Shown piece after piece: positions 1-8,645 of a DNA stretch of 35,289 nt. This DNA is from Sulfurimonas sp. (GTDB taxonomy: Bacteria > Campylobacterota > Campylobacteria > Campylobacterales > Sulfurimonadaceae), in the NCBI GenBank assembly GCA_028044295.1, contig JAOFSE010000015.1:1-35289 (forward strand). The letters are read 5' to 3'. Every line of letters starts with the position of its first letter. The stretch's first letter is position 1. The translations under genes and the position numbers were made by a program. The notes beneath the pieces were generated by a model. The model saw nothing but the letters and a program-made list of their open reading frames with translations, was not told where the DNA came from and did not search any database.

Positions 1-1706
1 AGATTCATAAACAAAGACTTAACCCTCATTATAAACTTGATCTTAATTCTAAAGATAAAATTCGTATTACTCCACTTGGTGGACTAGGTGAAATTGGTGG
101 AAACATCACAGTTTTTGAAACAGATAAAGAAGCAATTCTAATTGATGTAGGTATGAGTTTTCCAGATGAAGACATGCATGGTGTTGATATCTTAGTTCCT
201 GACTTTACTTATATCAGAGAAATTAAAGATAAAATCGTAGCTGTAATCATTACTCACTCACATGAAGATCATATTGGTGCAATGCCTTATTTATTTAAAG
301 AAATGCAATTCCCAATATATGCTTCACCACTACCATTAGCAATGATTGGTAATAAGTTTGATGAGCATCATATTAAAGAAGCTAGAAAACATTTCAATCC
401 AATTGAGAAAAGAAAAGTATATGAGATAGGTAATGACTTTAAAATTGAGTGGATGCATATGACTCACTCGATTTTAGATTCTTCTTCTCTAGCAATTACT
501 ACGGATGCAGGTACAATTATTCACACAGGTGACTTTAAAATTGACCATACTCCAGTAGATGGATATACAGCTGACTTACATAGACTAGCTTACTATGGAG
601 ATAAAGGTGTACTTTGTCTTTTAAGTGACTCTACGAACTCGTATAACCCATTACCAACTCCATCAGAGTTAAGTGTTGCACCAGCTCTTGATAGAGTATT
701 TGCAAAGGCTGAAGGTCGTGTAATTCTTTCAACTTTTAGTTCAAACATTCACCGTGTGCAACAAGCTATCCAGTATGGTGTTAAGTACGGTCGTAAAGTT
801 TGTGTTATTGGTCGCTCAATGGAGAGAAATATTGAGATTGCTATGCAATACGATTATGTTAAATTTCCAAAGAGTATTTTTATTGAACCAGATCAAATTT
901 CAAGCTTTAATGATAAAGAGGTCTTAATTGTTACAACTGGTTCTCAAGGTGAGCCTAGTTCAGCATTATTTAGAATGTCAATTGGCGAGCATAGAGCTGT
1001 TAAAATTAAACCTACTGATTTAATTGTTCTTTCATCTCGTGCTATTCCTGGTAACGAGGGTTCGATTTCTGGAATGCTTAACCACCTTCAACGTGCAGGT
1101 GCTACAATCTCTAGAGAACAAAACATACATGTTTCTGGTCACGCATCTAGTGAAGAGCAAAAACTTATGCTTCGTCTTGTTAATCCTAAGTTCTTCTTAC
1201 CAATTCATGGTGAGTATAATCACGTTATGCGACATCGTGAAACCGGTATGATGTGTGGTGTCCCAGAGCGTAACATCCATATTATGAATGATGGTGATAC
1301 TATTGAAGTAGCTCCTAAATACATGAGAAAAGTTAAATCAGTGAGAACTGGTAAAACATATATCGATAACCAAAACAACCATAAAATTGATGACGATATC
1401 GTTATTGACAGACAAAAACTTGCATCCGATGGTATTGTTATGATTGTTGCTCAAGTTGATGGTCAACACACTAAAATGCTATCTAAACCATTAGTTACTA
1501 CATTTGGTTTAGTAGCAGATAAGCAAGATAAATATTTTGCTAAAGAGATGGAAGATGTACTTGAACAATTCCTATTAAATATGAAAGAGGGTCTAATAGA
1601 AAATACTAGAGCCTTAGAGAATGACCTACGTCAAGTAGTTCGTAAGCATATATATAGAAAAATGAAGAAGTATCCACTTATAGTTCCTCACGTTTTCGTA
1701 CAGTAA
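1..1706 (+). CDS. rnj: Ribonuclease J, 5'-truncated by window edge
   Basis: Metallo-beta-lactamase/beta-CASP ribonuclease that processes and degrades RNA in the cytoplasm. The frame is open back to the first bases (codons from position 3), so the start lies outside the window; an ATG at 153 is internal. The visible protein opens with [14 protein letters not shown], the conserved first strand of RNase J. The metal-binding motif HSHEDH follows, with a second histidine at THSILDSS, an aspartate in HTGDFKID, the beta-CASP motif around STFSSNIHR and the late HVSGHAS and PIHGEYNH motifs. The C-terminal RNase J domain is intact up to the TAA. Campylobacterota RNase J carries a long N-terminal extension, which would be in the missing part. 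An unusual perfect palindrome follows the stop. Confidence 0.95.
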   Translation, partial: IHKQRLNPHYKLDLNSKDKIRITPLGGLGEIGGNITVFETDKEAILIDVGMSFPDEDMHGVDILVPDFTYIREIKDKIVAVIITHSHEDHIGAMPYLFKEMQFPIYASPLPLAMIGNKFDEHHIKEARKHFNPIEKRKVYEIGNDFKIEWMHMTHSILDSSSLAITTDAGTIIHTGDFKIDHTPVDGYTADLHRLAYYGDKGVLCLLSDSTNSYNPLPTPSELSVAPALDRVFAKAEGRVILSTFSSNIHRVQQAIQYGVKYGRKVCVIGRSMERNIEIAMQYDYVKFPKSIFIEPDQISSFNDKEVLIVTTGSQGEPSSALFRMSIGEHRAVKIKPTDLIVLSSRAIPGNEGSISGMLNHLQRAGATISREQNIHVSGHASSEEQKLMLRLVNPKFFLPIHGEYNHVMRHRETGMMCGVPERNIHIMNDGDTIEVAPKYMRKVKSVRTGKTYIDNQNNHKIDDDIVIDRQKLASDGIVMIVAQVDGQHTKMLSKPLVTTFGLVADKQDKYFAKEMEDVLEQFLLNMKEGLIENTRALENDLRQVVRKHIYRKMKKYPLIVPHVFVQ

Positions 1707-1711
1707 AACAG

Positions 1712-1742
1712 TTTCTACATGTAGAGTCTCTACATGTAGAAA
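1712..1742. repeat. Perfect 31-bp palindrome made of two CTACATGTAG copies
   Basis: Two copies of the 10-mer, at 1715-1724 and 1730-1739, lie in one dyad with 15-bp arms centred on 1727, six bases after the rnj stop codon. The RNA could fold into a long hairpin, but no T-run follows, so it is not a classical intrinsic terminator. It may protect or define the rnj mRNA 3' end, or be a double binding site. Confidence 0.85.
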
Positions 1743-1804
1743 ACACCATCCAAAAAAATTATTTCCAAACGATAAAATAAACTTCTCAGCTATTTATTGT
1801 TACC

Positions 1805-1810
1805 CTATAG
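1805..1810 (+). promoter_or_regulatory. Candidate -10 box of folE
   Basis: TATAGT lies 26 bases before the TTG start of folE in an A/T-rich stretch. Campylobacterota vegetative promoters usually show a clear -10 and no conserved -35, which fits here. An AAAAGG ribosome binding site lies at 1824-1829. Confidence 0.45.
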
Positions 1811-1836
1811 TTATAAAAACTCCAAAAGGTATAAAG

Positions 1837-2421
1837 TTGTCAGAAAACAAAAACGAAGAATTTGAAAACTCTGTTAAGAGTATGATGCTTCATGTAGGAG
1901 AAGACCCTAGTAGAGAAGGGCTTTTAAAGACTCCAGAGAGAGTAAGAAAAGCACATGAATTTATCTTTGGCGGCTATAATGAAGACCCAATTGATATACT
2001 TGAATCTGCACTTTTTACAAGTTCAAATAATGAGATGGTATTGTTAAAGGACATAGAGTTTTACTCTACATGTGAACATCATCTTTTACCAATTATCGGT
2101 CGTGTGCATGTAGCTTATATTCCTGATGGTAAAGTTGTTGGACTTTCTAAAATTCCTCGTGTTGTAAATGTTTTTGCACGTCGTATGCAGATACAAGAGC
2201 AACTTACAGAACAAATTGCCGATGCTATAAATGAAGCTATCAAGCCAAAAGGTGTAGCCGTTGTTATTCAAGCACGTCATATGTGTATGGAAATGAGAGG
2301 AGTAGAGAAGATAAATTCTACTACGACATCTAGTGCTCTTCGCGGCCTATTTAAAAGAGATGAAAAAACAAGAAGCGAATTTTTCTCACTTATAAATTCA
2401 CCTACAGGTACTCGTTACTAA
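1837..2421 (+). CDS. folE: GTP cyclohydrolase I
   Basis: Converts GTP to 7,8-dihydroneopterin triphosphate, the first step of tetrahydrofolate (and possibly queuosine-type) pterin synthesis, as a cytoplasmic homodecamer. The 194-residue length is normal. Zinc ligands are Cys79 and His82 in STCEHH and Cys150 in RHMCMEMRG, with the same 71-residue Cys-Cys separation as the E. coli enzyme. The start is TTG at 1837, chosen because AAAAGG sits 7 bases upstream and the protein aligns from its first residues. fliI begins only 6 bases after the stop, so the two are probably cotranscribed; the same folE-fliI pairing is known in Campylobacter jejuni. Confidence 0.96.
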   Translation: MSENKNEEFENSVKSMMLHVGEDPSREGLLKTPERVRKAHEFIFGGYNEDPIDILESALFTSSNNEMVLLKDIEFYSTCEHHLLPIIGRVHVAYIPDGKVVGLSKIPRVVNVFARRMQIQEQLTEQIADAINEAIKPKGVAVVIQARHMCMEMRGVEKINSTTTSSALRGLFKRDEKTRSEFFSLINSPTGTRY

Positions 2422-2427
2422 TTCATC

Positions 2428-3750
2428 ATGCCATTCTCATCATTAAAGACAAAAATATCATCTAAGAACCATTCAGTCTCTTTTGGTGAAGTTGTAAAAA
2501 TAAATGCAACGGTTATTACTGCTAATGGCTTAAAAGTAAGTATTAGTGATATGGTAAAGATTGTATCAAATACTACAGCTCAAGAGACTATGGGAATGGT
2601 TACAGAGATAGATGGTGATACATTTTTCATTACCCCATTTAGTTTTGTCGAAGGATTTTGCTCGGGTGATAAAGTTTTTTTAGATCAGACAGGTCTTAAC
2701 ATCCCAGTTGGTGATTCTCTCCTAGGTCGTGTAGTAGATCCTTTTATGCGTCCTATTGATGGAAAAGGAAATCTTTCAAATTCTAAATTAACTCCAATCA
2801 TAAAAGCACCTATTGCTGCAATGAAAAGAGGGATGATAGATGAAGTTTTTAGTGTAGGTGTAAAAAGTATTGATGGGCTCTTAACTTGCGGTAAAGGCCA
2901 AAAACTTGGTATATTTGCAGGAAGTGGGGTAGGGAAATCTACTCTTATGGGAATGATTGTACGTGGTTCAGATGCACCTATAAAGGTTGTTGCACTTATT
3001 GGAGAGCGTGGTCGTGAGGTTCCTGAGTTTATTGAGAAAAATCTTGGTGGAGATTTGACTAACACAGTAATCATTGTAGCAACTTCTGATGACTCTCCTC
3101 TTATGAGAAAGTATGGAGCTTTTGCCGCTATGAGTGTTGCAGAATTTTTTAAAGACCAAGGTCTTGATGTTTTGTTTATTATGGATTCAGTTACTAGATT
3201 CGCAATGGCTCAAAGAGAGATAGGCCTAGCTCTAGGTGAACCACCGACCTCAAAAGGTTATCCTCCGTCATCTTTAACTTTATTACCACAACTAATGGAA
3301 AGAGCAGGGAAAGAAGAGGGAAAAGGTTCTATTACAGCTTTTTTTACTGTGCTTATCGAGGGTGATGATATGAGTGACCCTATTGCTGATCAATCTCGTT
3401 CTATATTAGATGGGCATATTGTACTATCTCGCGAACTTACAGACTTTGGTATTTATCCTCCAGTACACATTTTAAACTCAGCATCTAGGGTTATGTCAGA
3501 TATTGTTTCAGAGTCACATCTAAAATCGGTAATGAGATTTAGAAGACTATATACACTTTTAAAAGAGAATGAAACCTTAATAAGAATAGGTGCTTATACA
3601 AAAGGCAGTGATAGAGAGTTAGATGAGGCGATAGATAAAAAAGAAAAAATGGAAAAGTTTATGATACAAAATTCAACATCTAAGTCTAGCTATGATGAGT
3701 GCATTGAATCATTAGAGAAACTAATGGGCGATTCTACTTCATTATTATAG
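2428..3750 (+). CDS. fliI: Flagellar export ATPase FliI
   Basis: ATPase of the flagellar type III export apparatus, acting at the cytoplasmic face of the basal body with FliH and FliJ. The protein is 440 residues, the usual size. An N-terminal beta-barrel spans about 1-100. The Walker A motif AGSGVGKST is at 164-172, Walker B (LDVLFIMDSVTRFAMA) about 246-261, and the family signature around EPPTSKGYPPS at 271-281. These distinguish FliI from F1 beta and from Rho. The gene is the only flagellar component in the window. Its last 17 bases overlap the 3' end of the convergent propeller-protein gene, so there is no room for a separate terminator between them. Confidence 0.95.
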   Translation: MPFSSLKTKISSKNHSVSFGEVVKINATVITANGLKVSISDMVKIVSNTTAQETMGMVTEIDGDTFFITPFSFVEGFCSGDKVFLDQTGLNIPVGDSLLGRVVDPFMRPIDGKGNLSNSKLTPIIKAPIAAMKRGMIDEVFSVGVKSIDGLLTCGKGQKLGIFAGSGVGKSTLMGMIVRGSDAPIKVVALIGERGREVPEFIEKNLGGDLTNTVIIVATSDDSPLMRKYGAFAAMSVAEFFKDQGLDVLFIMDSVTRFAMAQREIGLALGEPPTSKGYPPSSLTLLPQLMERAGKEEGKGSITAFFTVLIEGDDMSDPIADQSRSILDGHIVLSRELTDFGIYPPVHILNSASRVMSDIVSESHLKSVMRFRRLYTLLKENETLIRIGAYTKGSDRELDEAIDKKEKMEKFMIQNSTSKSSYDECIESLEKLMGDSTSLL

Positions 3751-5869
3751 GTGAATGAGTCCAATTATCTCTAGATACTCTTTTATCGCTATCCTGGGAG
3801 AGAGCTAACTTAATAGAAGATACTTTTTCGAAGTTTTTCATAATCTGTTTTATTTCACTATCTTTACCAAAGATATCTAGATAAGAGTATATAATTGTTT
3901 CACATGCAACGTAATTTTTTGAATCTAGAAGCATGTTTATTCTTACATGGAAACTTACTCTAATAAGGTCACCGAGTTTACTCCTACGACTTTCTACATG
4001 TAGAAGGTCTCCAAGTGTTTTTTTAATATCTTTTATATTGCCTTTTAGTGCAAACTCTTCACAAGTGTGCATAAGTTTTTTCCAATGTTTTTCTAGCAAT
4101 ATGCCAAGTTCAGTTTGCCCAAGTGATTTATGTTTATCAAGTATTGTATAGCATGATTTAAAATGGTCATTTTTATAAGCTTTTTGTAGTTCTAAGTAAT
4201 GCTTACACTCTAGGTTTAGTAGTTGTAACTTATCCTTAATATGTTCCACATTTGATAATGAAAATAGAAGTTTTTTAGCAATTATTATCTCACCACTTTT
4301 TATACTAAACTCTATATTTTCAAGTTTAGTATCTATCTCATCCATCAGAGATGTATAGTTTGGAATCTGTAAAAAAAGTTCGTTTGAATTTACTAACTTA
4401 TCTATTGCTAAGTAATCTTTCTTTTTCACAGCATTTAAAAAGTCAATAAACTCTTGATTTTGGTTCAAAATCATTTTAATTATGGGTTTCTTCGCAATGA
4501 TAGTACTGTATTCAAAGAGTAGGTTCTTAGCACCTTGAATATTTCCTTGCATTACCTGTCTTTGAGCATTCGCAAAAGCCATCTTAAATACTGACTCCAT
4601 TTGCTTGTACTGTATGGTCTGCTTTAATGGCTCGTATTTAGAACACATTGCATAAGCAAGTGCATATTTTTTCTCTAAAAATAGACCATGGAATCTTCTA
4701 AAGTTTTTAAATGCAATAAATAAGTTTCTAATCATAACTTGCTTTGATGATACATCTTTATATATATCTAGTATTTGGGTTGCTAGCGTTTTGTTTTGAT
4801 GTATAAGAGCTTTTGTCGCTTCTTTGTACTTCATATCAAATTTATCTTCTAGTATCTTATGTTCAAGCGTTCCATTAAGCATAGGTTCCTCGTTAATGAG
4901 TTTATATGCTTTTTCTATAGAGTTATGAAGGATGAGAGATTTTAGTTTATCTACGCTTGGTAATTCAATGTATGATATTTTTTTATTTTCTAGTGCTACA
5001 ACTATAGTTTCATCATTAAATATATCTACACAATTTATTCTAGCTTCAAACTCTACATATTTACTATGTACAATTTTAAACTTTTTAATATCAATAATTG
5101 TCAGTATATTTGTCACTCCAACTACAAGTATATAGTCTGGATTAGGCAAGATAAGAATTTGTTTTATTTTTGATAGAGGGGTTTGTATAGTTTTATAGGA
5201 CTTTGTATCATTGAGTGGAGTAATATCTATACTCCCATCATTGTTGCCACTAATGAGTGTGTTTTCATCAATAAAACATAAAGCGTCTATCCTGCTTCTT
5301 TTATGGTTTATTATATGTTTGTCGGCTTGAGAATGTAAGTCTATAATAAATATAGCACCACCATAACCGCTACAAGCCATTAAGGTGTTATGAAAAGCTA
5401 AAGAGCTTACATAGTTCTCATTCTCTTTAAACTTTGAGTATATGCTATCTCTATTGTGAGGAAATGAACATAGTCTTGAGAGTATTTCTGGCTTATTATA
5501 TTTATACTGAAGAACTCTACCATTTTGACTACCAGCTATAATATATGTAGATGAACTATCAAAGGCTAATATATCTATTAGCTCATCATGAGTATTTATA
5601 GTTTGAACTGTTTTTTTTGTTTGTATATCTAGGATGTTTAGAGTTGTTCCATTTATGAAAGCAAAAAGTTTAGAATTTGGGGAAAATGCTACAGCTGTAA
5701 CGTCAGAGTTAAGACTTCTGTTGACAATACTTTTTTTAGGTTCTCTTTCTTCAAAGTCTAATATAGTAATACCATGCACAGAAGTACTATAAGCTACAAG
5801 CGTATTATCTAAAACTTGTAACTTAGTTATATTACTTCTAGTGCTATGACATTGATATATTTTTGGCAT
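3734..5869 (-). CDS. Large beta-propeller/alpha-helical repeat protein (WD40-like)
   Basis: A 711-residue protein with no signal peptide or membrane segment, so probably cytoplasmic. Residues 1 to about 305 hold degenerate WD40-type blades of four short strands, for example AVAFSPNSKLFAFINGTTLNILDIQT, then LAFDSSSTYIIAGSQNGRVLQY, LCFIDENTLISGNNDGSIDI and a last blade near RINCVDIFNDETIVVALENKKI. From about 310 to 690 it is almost wholly alpha-helical with repeated helix pairs and no catalytic motif. I do not recognise a named family. Such proteins usually scaffold protein complexes. It lies 14 bases downstream of the exported MBL-fold gene and is likely cotranscribed with it. One CTACATGTAG copy lies inside it, encoding LHV. 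Confidence 0.75.
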   Translation of the reverse strand: MPKIYQCHSTRSNITKLQVLDNTLVAYSTSVHGITILDFEEREPKKSIVNRSLNSDVTAVAFSPNSKLFAFINGTTLNILDIQTKKTVQTINTHDELIDILAFDSSSTYIIAGSQNGRVLQYKYNKPEILSRLCSFPHNRDSIYSKFKENENYVSSLAFHNTLMACSGYGGAIFIIDLHSQADKHIINHKRSRIDALCFIDENTLISGNNDGSIDITPLNDTKSYKTIQTPLSKIKQILILPNPDYILVVGVTNILTIIDIKKFKIVHSKYVEFEARINCVDIFNDETIVVALENKKISYIELPSVDKLKSLILHNSIEKAYKLINEEPMLNGTLEHKILEDKFDMKYKEATKALIHQNKTLATQILDIYKDVSSKQVMIRNLFIAFKNFRRFHGLFLEKKYALAYAMCSKYEPLKQTIQYKQMESVFKMAFANAQRQVMQGNIQGAKNLLFEYSTIIAKKPIIKMILNQNQEFIDFLNAVKKKDYLAIDKLVNSNELFLQIPNYTSLMDEIDTKLENIEFSIKSGEIIIAKKLLFSLSNVEHIKDKLQLLNLECKHYLELQKAYKNDHFKSCYTILDKHKSLGQTELGILLEKHWKKLMHTCEEFALKGNIKDIKKTLGDLLHVESRRSKLGDLIRVSFHVRINMLLDSKNYVACETIIYSYLDIFGKDSEIKQIMKNFEKVSSIKLALSQDSDKRVSRDNWTHSPIIMK
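3994..4003. repeat. CTACATGTAG copy in propeller gene
   Basis: Exact copy, extended to TTCTACATGTAGAA; read as LHV in DLLHVESRR on the minus strand. Confidence 0.9.
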
Positions 5870-5883
5870 AAAATATTACGGTT

Positions 5884-6861
5884 TTATTCGTCTCTTGCTT
5901 CTACTTCAGACCAGGCTTTCATAAGGTGTTTACCCATTTGTCCTTCTATATCATCCCAAGAGTGATAGTCTTTTAAATTATCCATAACTTCTGGTTTAAT
6001 TTCATAACTTTCCATATCGTTTGCATAAGCTTTTTCAGCTCCAGCAACAACTATTTTCATATAATTTAAGAAAGGATCTAGTGTTTCATGTAGCGCACCT
6101 GATGGACCATGACCTGGAACATATAAGTTATACTCACCGTAGCCATCTTTTTTATTTATGACATTCTCTAAGATTTCTATATTTCCATACAGGCTTGATG
6201 AGAAGTCAAAAGCTCCAAAACGACCTTTCATTAGGTTATCACCTAGGAATAATGTTTTAGAATTTACATGTTCTATAAGAAGATCTGTATCCGTATGACC
6301 ACGAGCAGGATGGCGCATAATAAAAGTTTGACCATCAACTTCTACAATCTCTTTATGATCTACTCCAGTATTTGGAAAAGCAAAAGGATTGTTACTACCA
6401 ACAAGATTTCCACCAGTTAGTCTGTTTAAGATGTCATACCAAAGGTCTGCAGCACTCTCTTTTACTTGTTCTATCATATATGTAAGAGCATATATTTTAA
6501 CATCTGGATATGCTTCAACAAAGTTTTTATTTGCAAACCAGTGATCACCATGTTTATGAGTATTAAAAATAGCTATAACAGGTTTTGGAGAGATTTTTTG
6601 AACCTCTTTTAGTATATCTTTACCAACATTGTAGTTTCCACCTGGATCTATTACAATGAGACCATTTTCACTCTCAACAACTGCTGGATTATTCATAAAC
6701 CCACCGTTAAGTTTGTTAGGCATCATAACTGGACCATGCATAACCCATACATTTTGATTTACTTTTTCAAACTTATATGTCCCAAGTCCATCTATTTTCC
6801 AAGCATTTAGTGATAGTGAAAATGCCATTACTAATGTAATTAACAAAGTAATTTTCTTCAT
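5884..6861 (-). CDS. Exported MBL-fold metallohydrolase (SoxH-like)
   Basis: A 325-residue metallo-beta-lactamase-fold enzyme with a Sec signal peptide (residues 1-20, ending SLSLNA). It keeps a full dinuclear metal site: His102, His104, Asp106 and His107 in THKHGDHW, His189 in RGHTDTD, Asp208 in FLGDN and His251 in PGHG. An upstream in-frame ATG at 6873 exists, but GGGAG sits just before the ATG at 6861, so I chose the latter. The closest family I recognise is the SoxH/quinoprotein-relay type of periplasmic metallohydrolases; the substrate is unknown. It follows the sulfide:quinone oxidoreductase gene but is separated from it by a terminator. It does not resemble the short cytoplasmic ETHE1 persulfide dioxygenases. 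Confidence 0.85.
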   Translation of the reverse strand: MKKITLLITLVMAFSLSLNAWKIDGLGTYKFEKVNQNVWVMHGPVMMPNKLNGGFMNNPAVVESENGLIVIDPGGNYNVGKDILKEVQKISPKPVIAIFNTHKHGDHWFANKNFVEAYPDVKIYALTYMIEQVKESAADLWYDILNRLTGGNLVGSNNPFAFPNTGVDHKEIVEVDGQTFIMRHPARGHTDTDLLIEHVNSKTLFLGDNLMKGRFGAFDFSSSLYGNIEILENVINKKDGYGEYNLYVPGHGPSGALHETLDPFLNYMKIVVAGAEKAYANDMESYEIKPEVMDNLKDYHSWDDIEGQMGKHLMKAWSEVEARDE

Positions 6862-6970
6862 TTGTTCTCCCATTGATTATTGTATTAATATATTGAAGAA
6901 TATTATACTTTTAAAAGCTTAAGGGGTCTCTGAATTTATATTTATATGATTTTAAAGGGGATGGATTGTA

Positions 6971-6998
6971 TAAAATAATCCCTCGAAGAGAGGGATTA
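6971..6998 (-). terminator. Intrinsic terminator of the sulfide:quinone oxidoreductase gene
   Basis: On the minus strand a perfect 9-bp stem (TAATCCCTC / GAGGGATTA, 6976-6998) with a 5-base loop is followed directly by TTTTA. It starts 10 bases after the stop codon of the upstream gene. Confidence 0.88.
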
Positions 6999-7007
6999 GA
7001 AGTCGGA

Positions 7008-8507
7008 CTATGCTTTACCTGAAAGCATACCGTGGATTGTCATTGGTTTAAGAGCGTAAACTTTTAATAACCACCAAATCCATCTTTCTTGAGTTGGGTC
7101 AAGTGGGAATGACGCAGCATTTACACCTGAACCTGGCTTTTTAGAAGCCCAGTTGAATTCTGCAAGCATAACTGTACCGATACTAGTAATTAGAGGACAA
7201 ACAGTATAGCCATCATATTCAGCTGTTGGTTCTTTACCACTCATTACTGAAATCATGTTATCCACAACAACTTTGTATTGCTTACGAGCAGATCCACCAG
7301 TTTTACCCATTGGTACACCAGCAACATCACCTAAAGACCATACATTGTTAAAGAAAGTTGACTGTAAAGTTTTCTTGTTAACAGTAACCCAACCTGGACC
7401 TTGTGAACCAATTTCAGATTTACCAACAACATCTGGAGCTTTCATTGGAGGAGAGATATGCATAAAGTCATATTTAACTTCAACAGGCTCAGAAACCTCT
7501 ACTTTTTTCATGTATGGCTCATCCATCTCATCTAAGAACTCTTTTTCAACTTTTTTCCATTTGTTGAATGTAGCTGTTTTAGTTGCAGTATCAACTGCTA
7601 CTAGGTTATGCTTATAGTTCCATTTGAAATCTCTTTCTTCAAATTGTTTAACGATTGCAGTATGGTAATCTTTGATACCAAACATACCACCACCATTTGG
7701 ATAGAAAGTCATCTCTACTTTATCACGAACACCAGCTTCTACTAGACGTGCATGTGTAAGATACATAATTTTCTTTGGAGCACCACCACATTTTAATGGC
7801 CCTCTTGGGTGTGTAAATACAGCTTGAAGCTTTTCAGGACCTTTATGGTTCTTAGCTTTTTCGATTAACTCTTTGATTCCTTCCCATGTTGCAGCAGCAC
7901 CATCTTGGAAGTAGATTGAGTGAAGACCATCTTGAGTAATAGTTTTCTTAGTTGCAGCATTGTCAGTAGTAGCTGATGAAATTTCACCCTCTAAACCTTT
8001 AATACCACCATAGTTAAGATTAATACCAGTAGCAACTACTAGTTGATCATAAGAAATTTCATCTTTACCGTCTACAACAACTTTGTTGTTTTTAGGGTCA
8101 AATGCAGTAACAGCACCTTTGATTAGTTTAACACCACTTGGAACATACTCGTCTCTTTTATACTGGATATCAGAAAGATCCCATAGACCAGCACCGATTA
8201 GTGTTTGACCTGGTTGGTAAGATACAGATAATGGATCTGGCTCAATAACTGTGATATCAGCATTGTCTATAGTGTTGTTAAGACGTGCAGCTGTACTCAT
8301 TCCAGCTAAACCACCACCAACGATAACAATTTTACCTGTTACATCTGATGAAGCCGATGCAGATGCTGCTCCAACTGATGCACTTGCTAGTACAGATGCA
8401 GCTAGTGGAGAAACACTTAAATATTTTAAAGCGTCACGACGAGACATAATCTCTGGATGCTTATCTACTTCATTTAAAATTTCTTCTAAAATCTTATTTT
8501 TACTCAT
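7008..8507 (-). CDS. sqr: Tat-exported sulfide:quinone oxidoreductase, type II-like
   Basis: FAD enzyme that oxidises sulfide and passes electrons to the quinone pool. The 499 residues begin with a twin-arginine signal (SRRDALKYL at 22-30, then a hydrophobic stretch ending near residue 52), so it should act in the periplasm. The FAD-binding GGGLAGM follows at 64-70. Redox cysteines are Cys240 in PLKCGGAPKKIMYL and Cys437 in YDGYTVCPL. Both motifs are those of type II SQR, the group that includes the mitochondrial enzyme, rather than flavocytochrome c flavoproteins. The C-terminal helix (WIWWLLKVYALKPM) probably anchors it at the membrane. AAGGA lies 8 bases before the ATG. It is a single-gene unit with its own terminator. 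Confidence 0.88.
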   Translation of the reverse strand: MSKNKILEEILNEVDKHPEIMSRRDALKYLSVSPLAASVLASASVGAASASASSDVTGKIVIVGGGLAGMSTAARLNNTIDNADITVIEPDPLSVSYQPGQTLIGAGLWDLSDIQYKRDEYVPSGVKLIKGAVTAFDPKNNKVVVDGKDEISYDQLVVATGINLNYGGIKGLEGEISSATTDNAATKKTITQDGLHSIYFQDGAAATWEGIKELIEKAKNHKGPEKLQAVFTHPRGPLKCGGAPKKIMYLTHARLVEAGVRDKVEMTFYPNGGGMFGIKDYHTAIVKQFEERDFKWNYKHNLVAVDTATKTATFNKWKKVEKEFLDEMDEPYMKKVEVSEPVEVKYDFMHISPPMKAPDVVGKSEIGSQGPGWVTVNKKTLQSTFFNNVWSLGDVAGVPMGKTGGSARKQYKVVVDNMISVMSGKEPTAEYDGYTVCPLITSIGTVMLAEFNWASKKPGSGVNAASFPLDPTQERWIWWLLKVYALKPMTIHGMLSGKA

Positions 8508-8538
8508 GTATGTCCTTCTTGTTTTGATAAAGTCATCA

Positions 8539-8544
8539 ATTCTA
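8539..8544 (-). promoter_or_regulatory. Candidate -10 box of the sqr gene
   Basis: TAGAAT on the minus strand, preceded by TG, 31 bases before the ATG. An imperfect dyad TTGAT-N6-ATCAA (8524-8539) lies over the expected start of transcription. Confidence 0.4.
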
Positions 8545-8645
8545 CATCCTTGAGGCTTAAGAATATTTTAAAGAGGTCTGTTTTTAGCTGTTAAATAGTA
8601 TTTTGTTGCTTTATAGTGCCATTTTACTATCATAGAGGAGTATCA

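Noticed and set aside
2685..3074. 129-codon open frame on the minus strand inside fliI
   Set aside because: Shadow of a strongly conserved gene; no ribosome binding site and no recognisable protein.
6862..6873. Upstream ATG for the MBL-fold gene
   Set aside because: The ribosome binding site lies between the two ATGs, so the downstream one is used, and it gives a clean signal peptide.
8524..8539. FNR-like dyad TTGAT...ATCAA near the sqr promoter
   Set aside because: The spacer is 6 bases rather than the 4 of FNR/CRP-type sites, and 5-base half-sites are expected often by chance in A/T-rich DNA.
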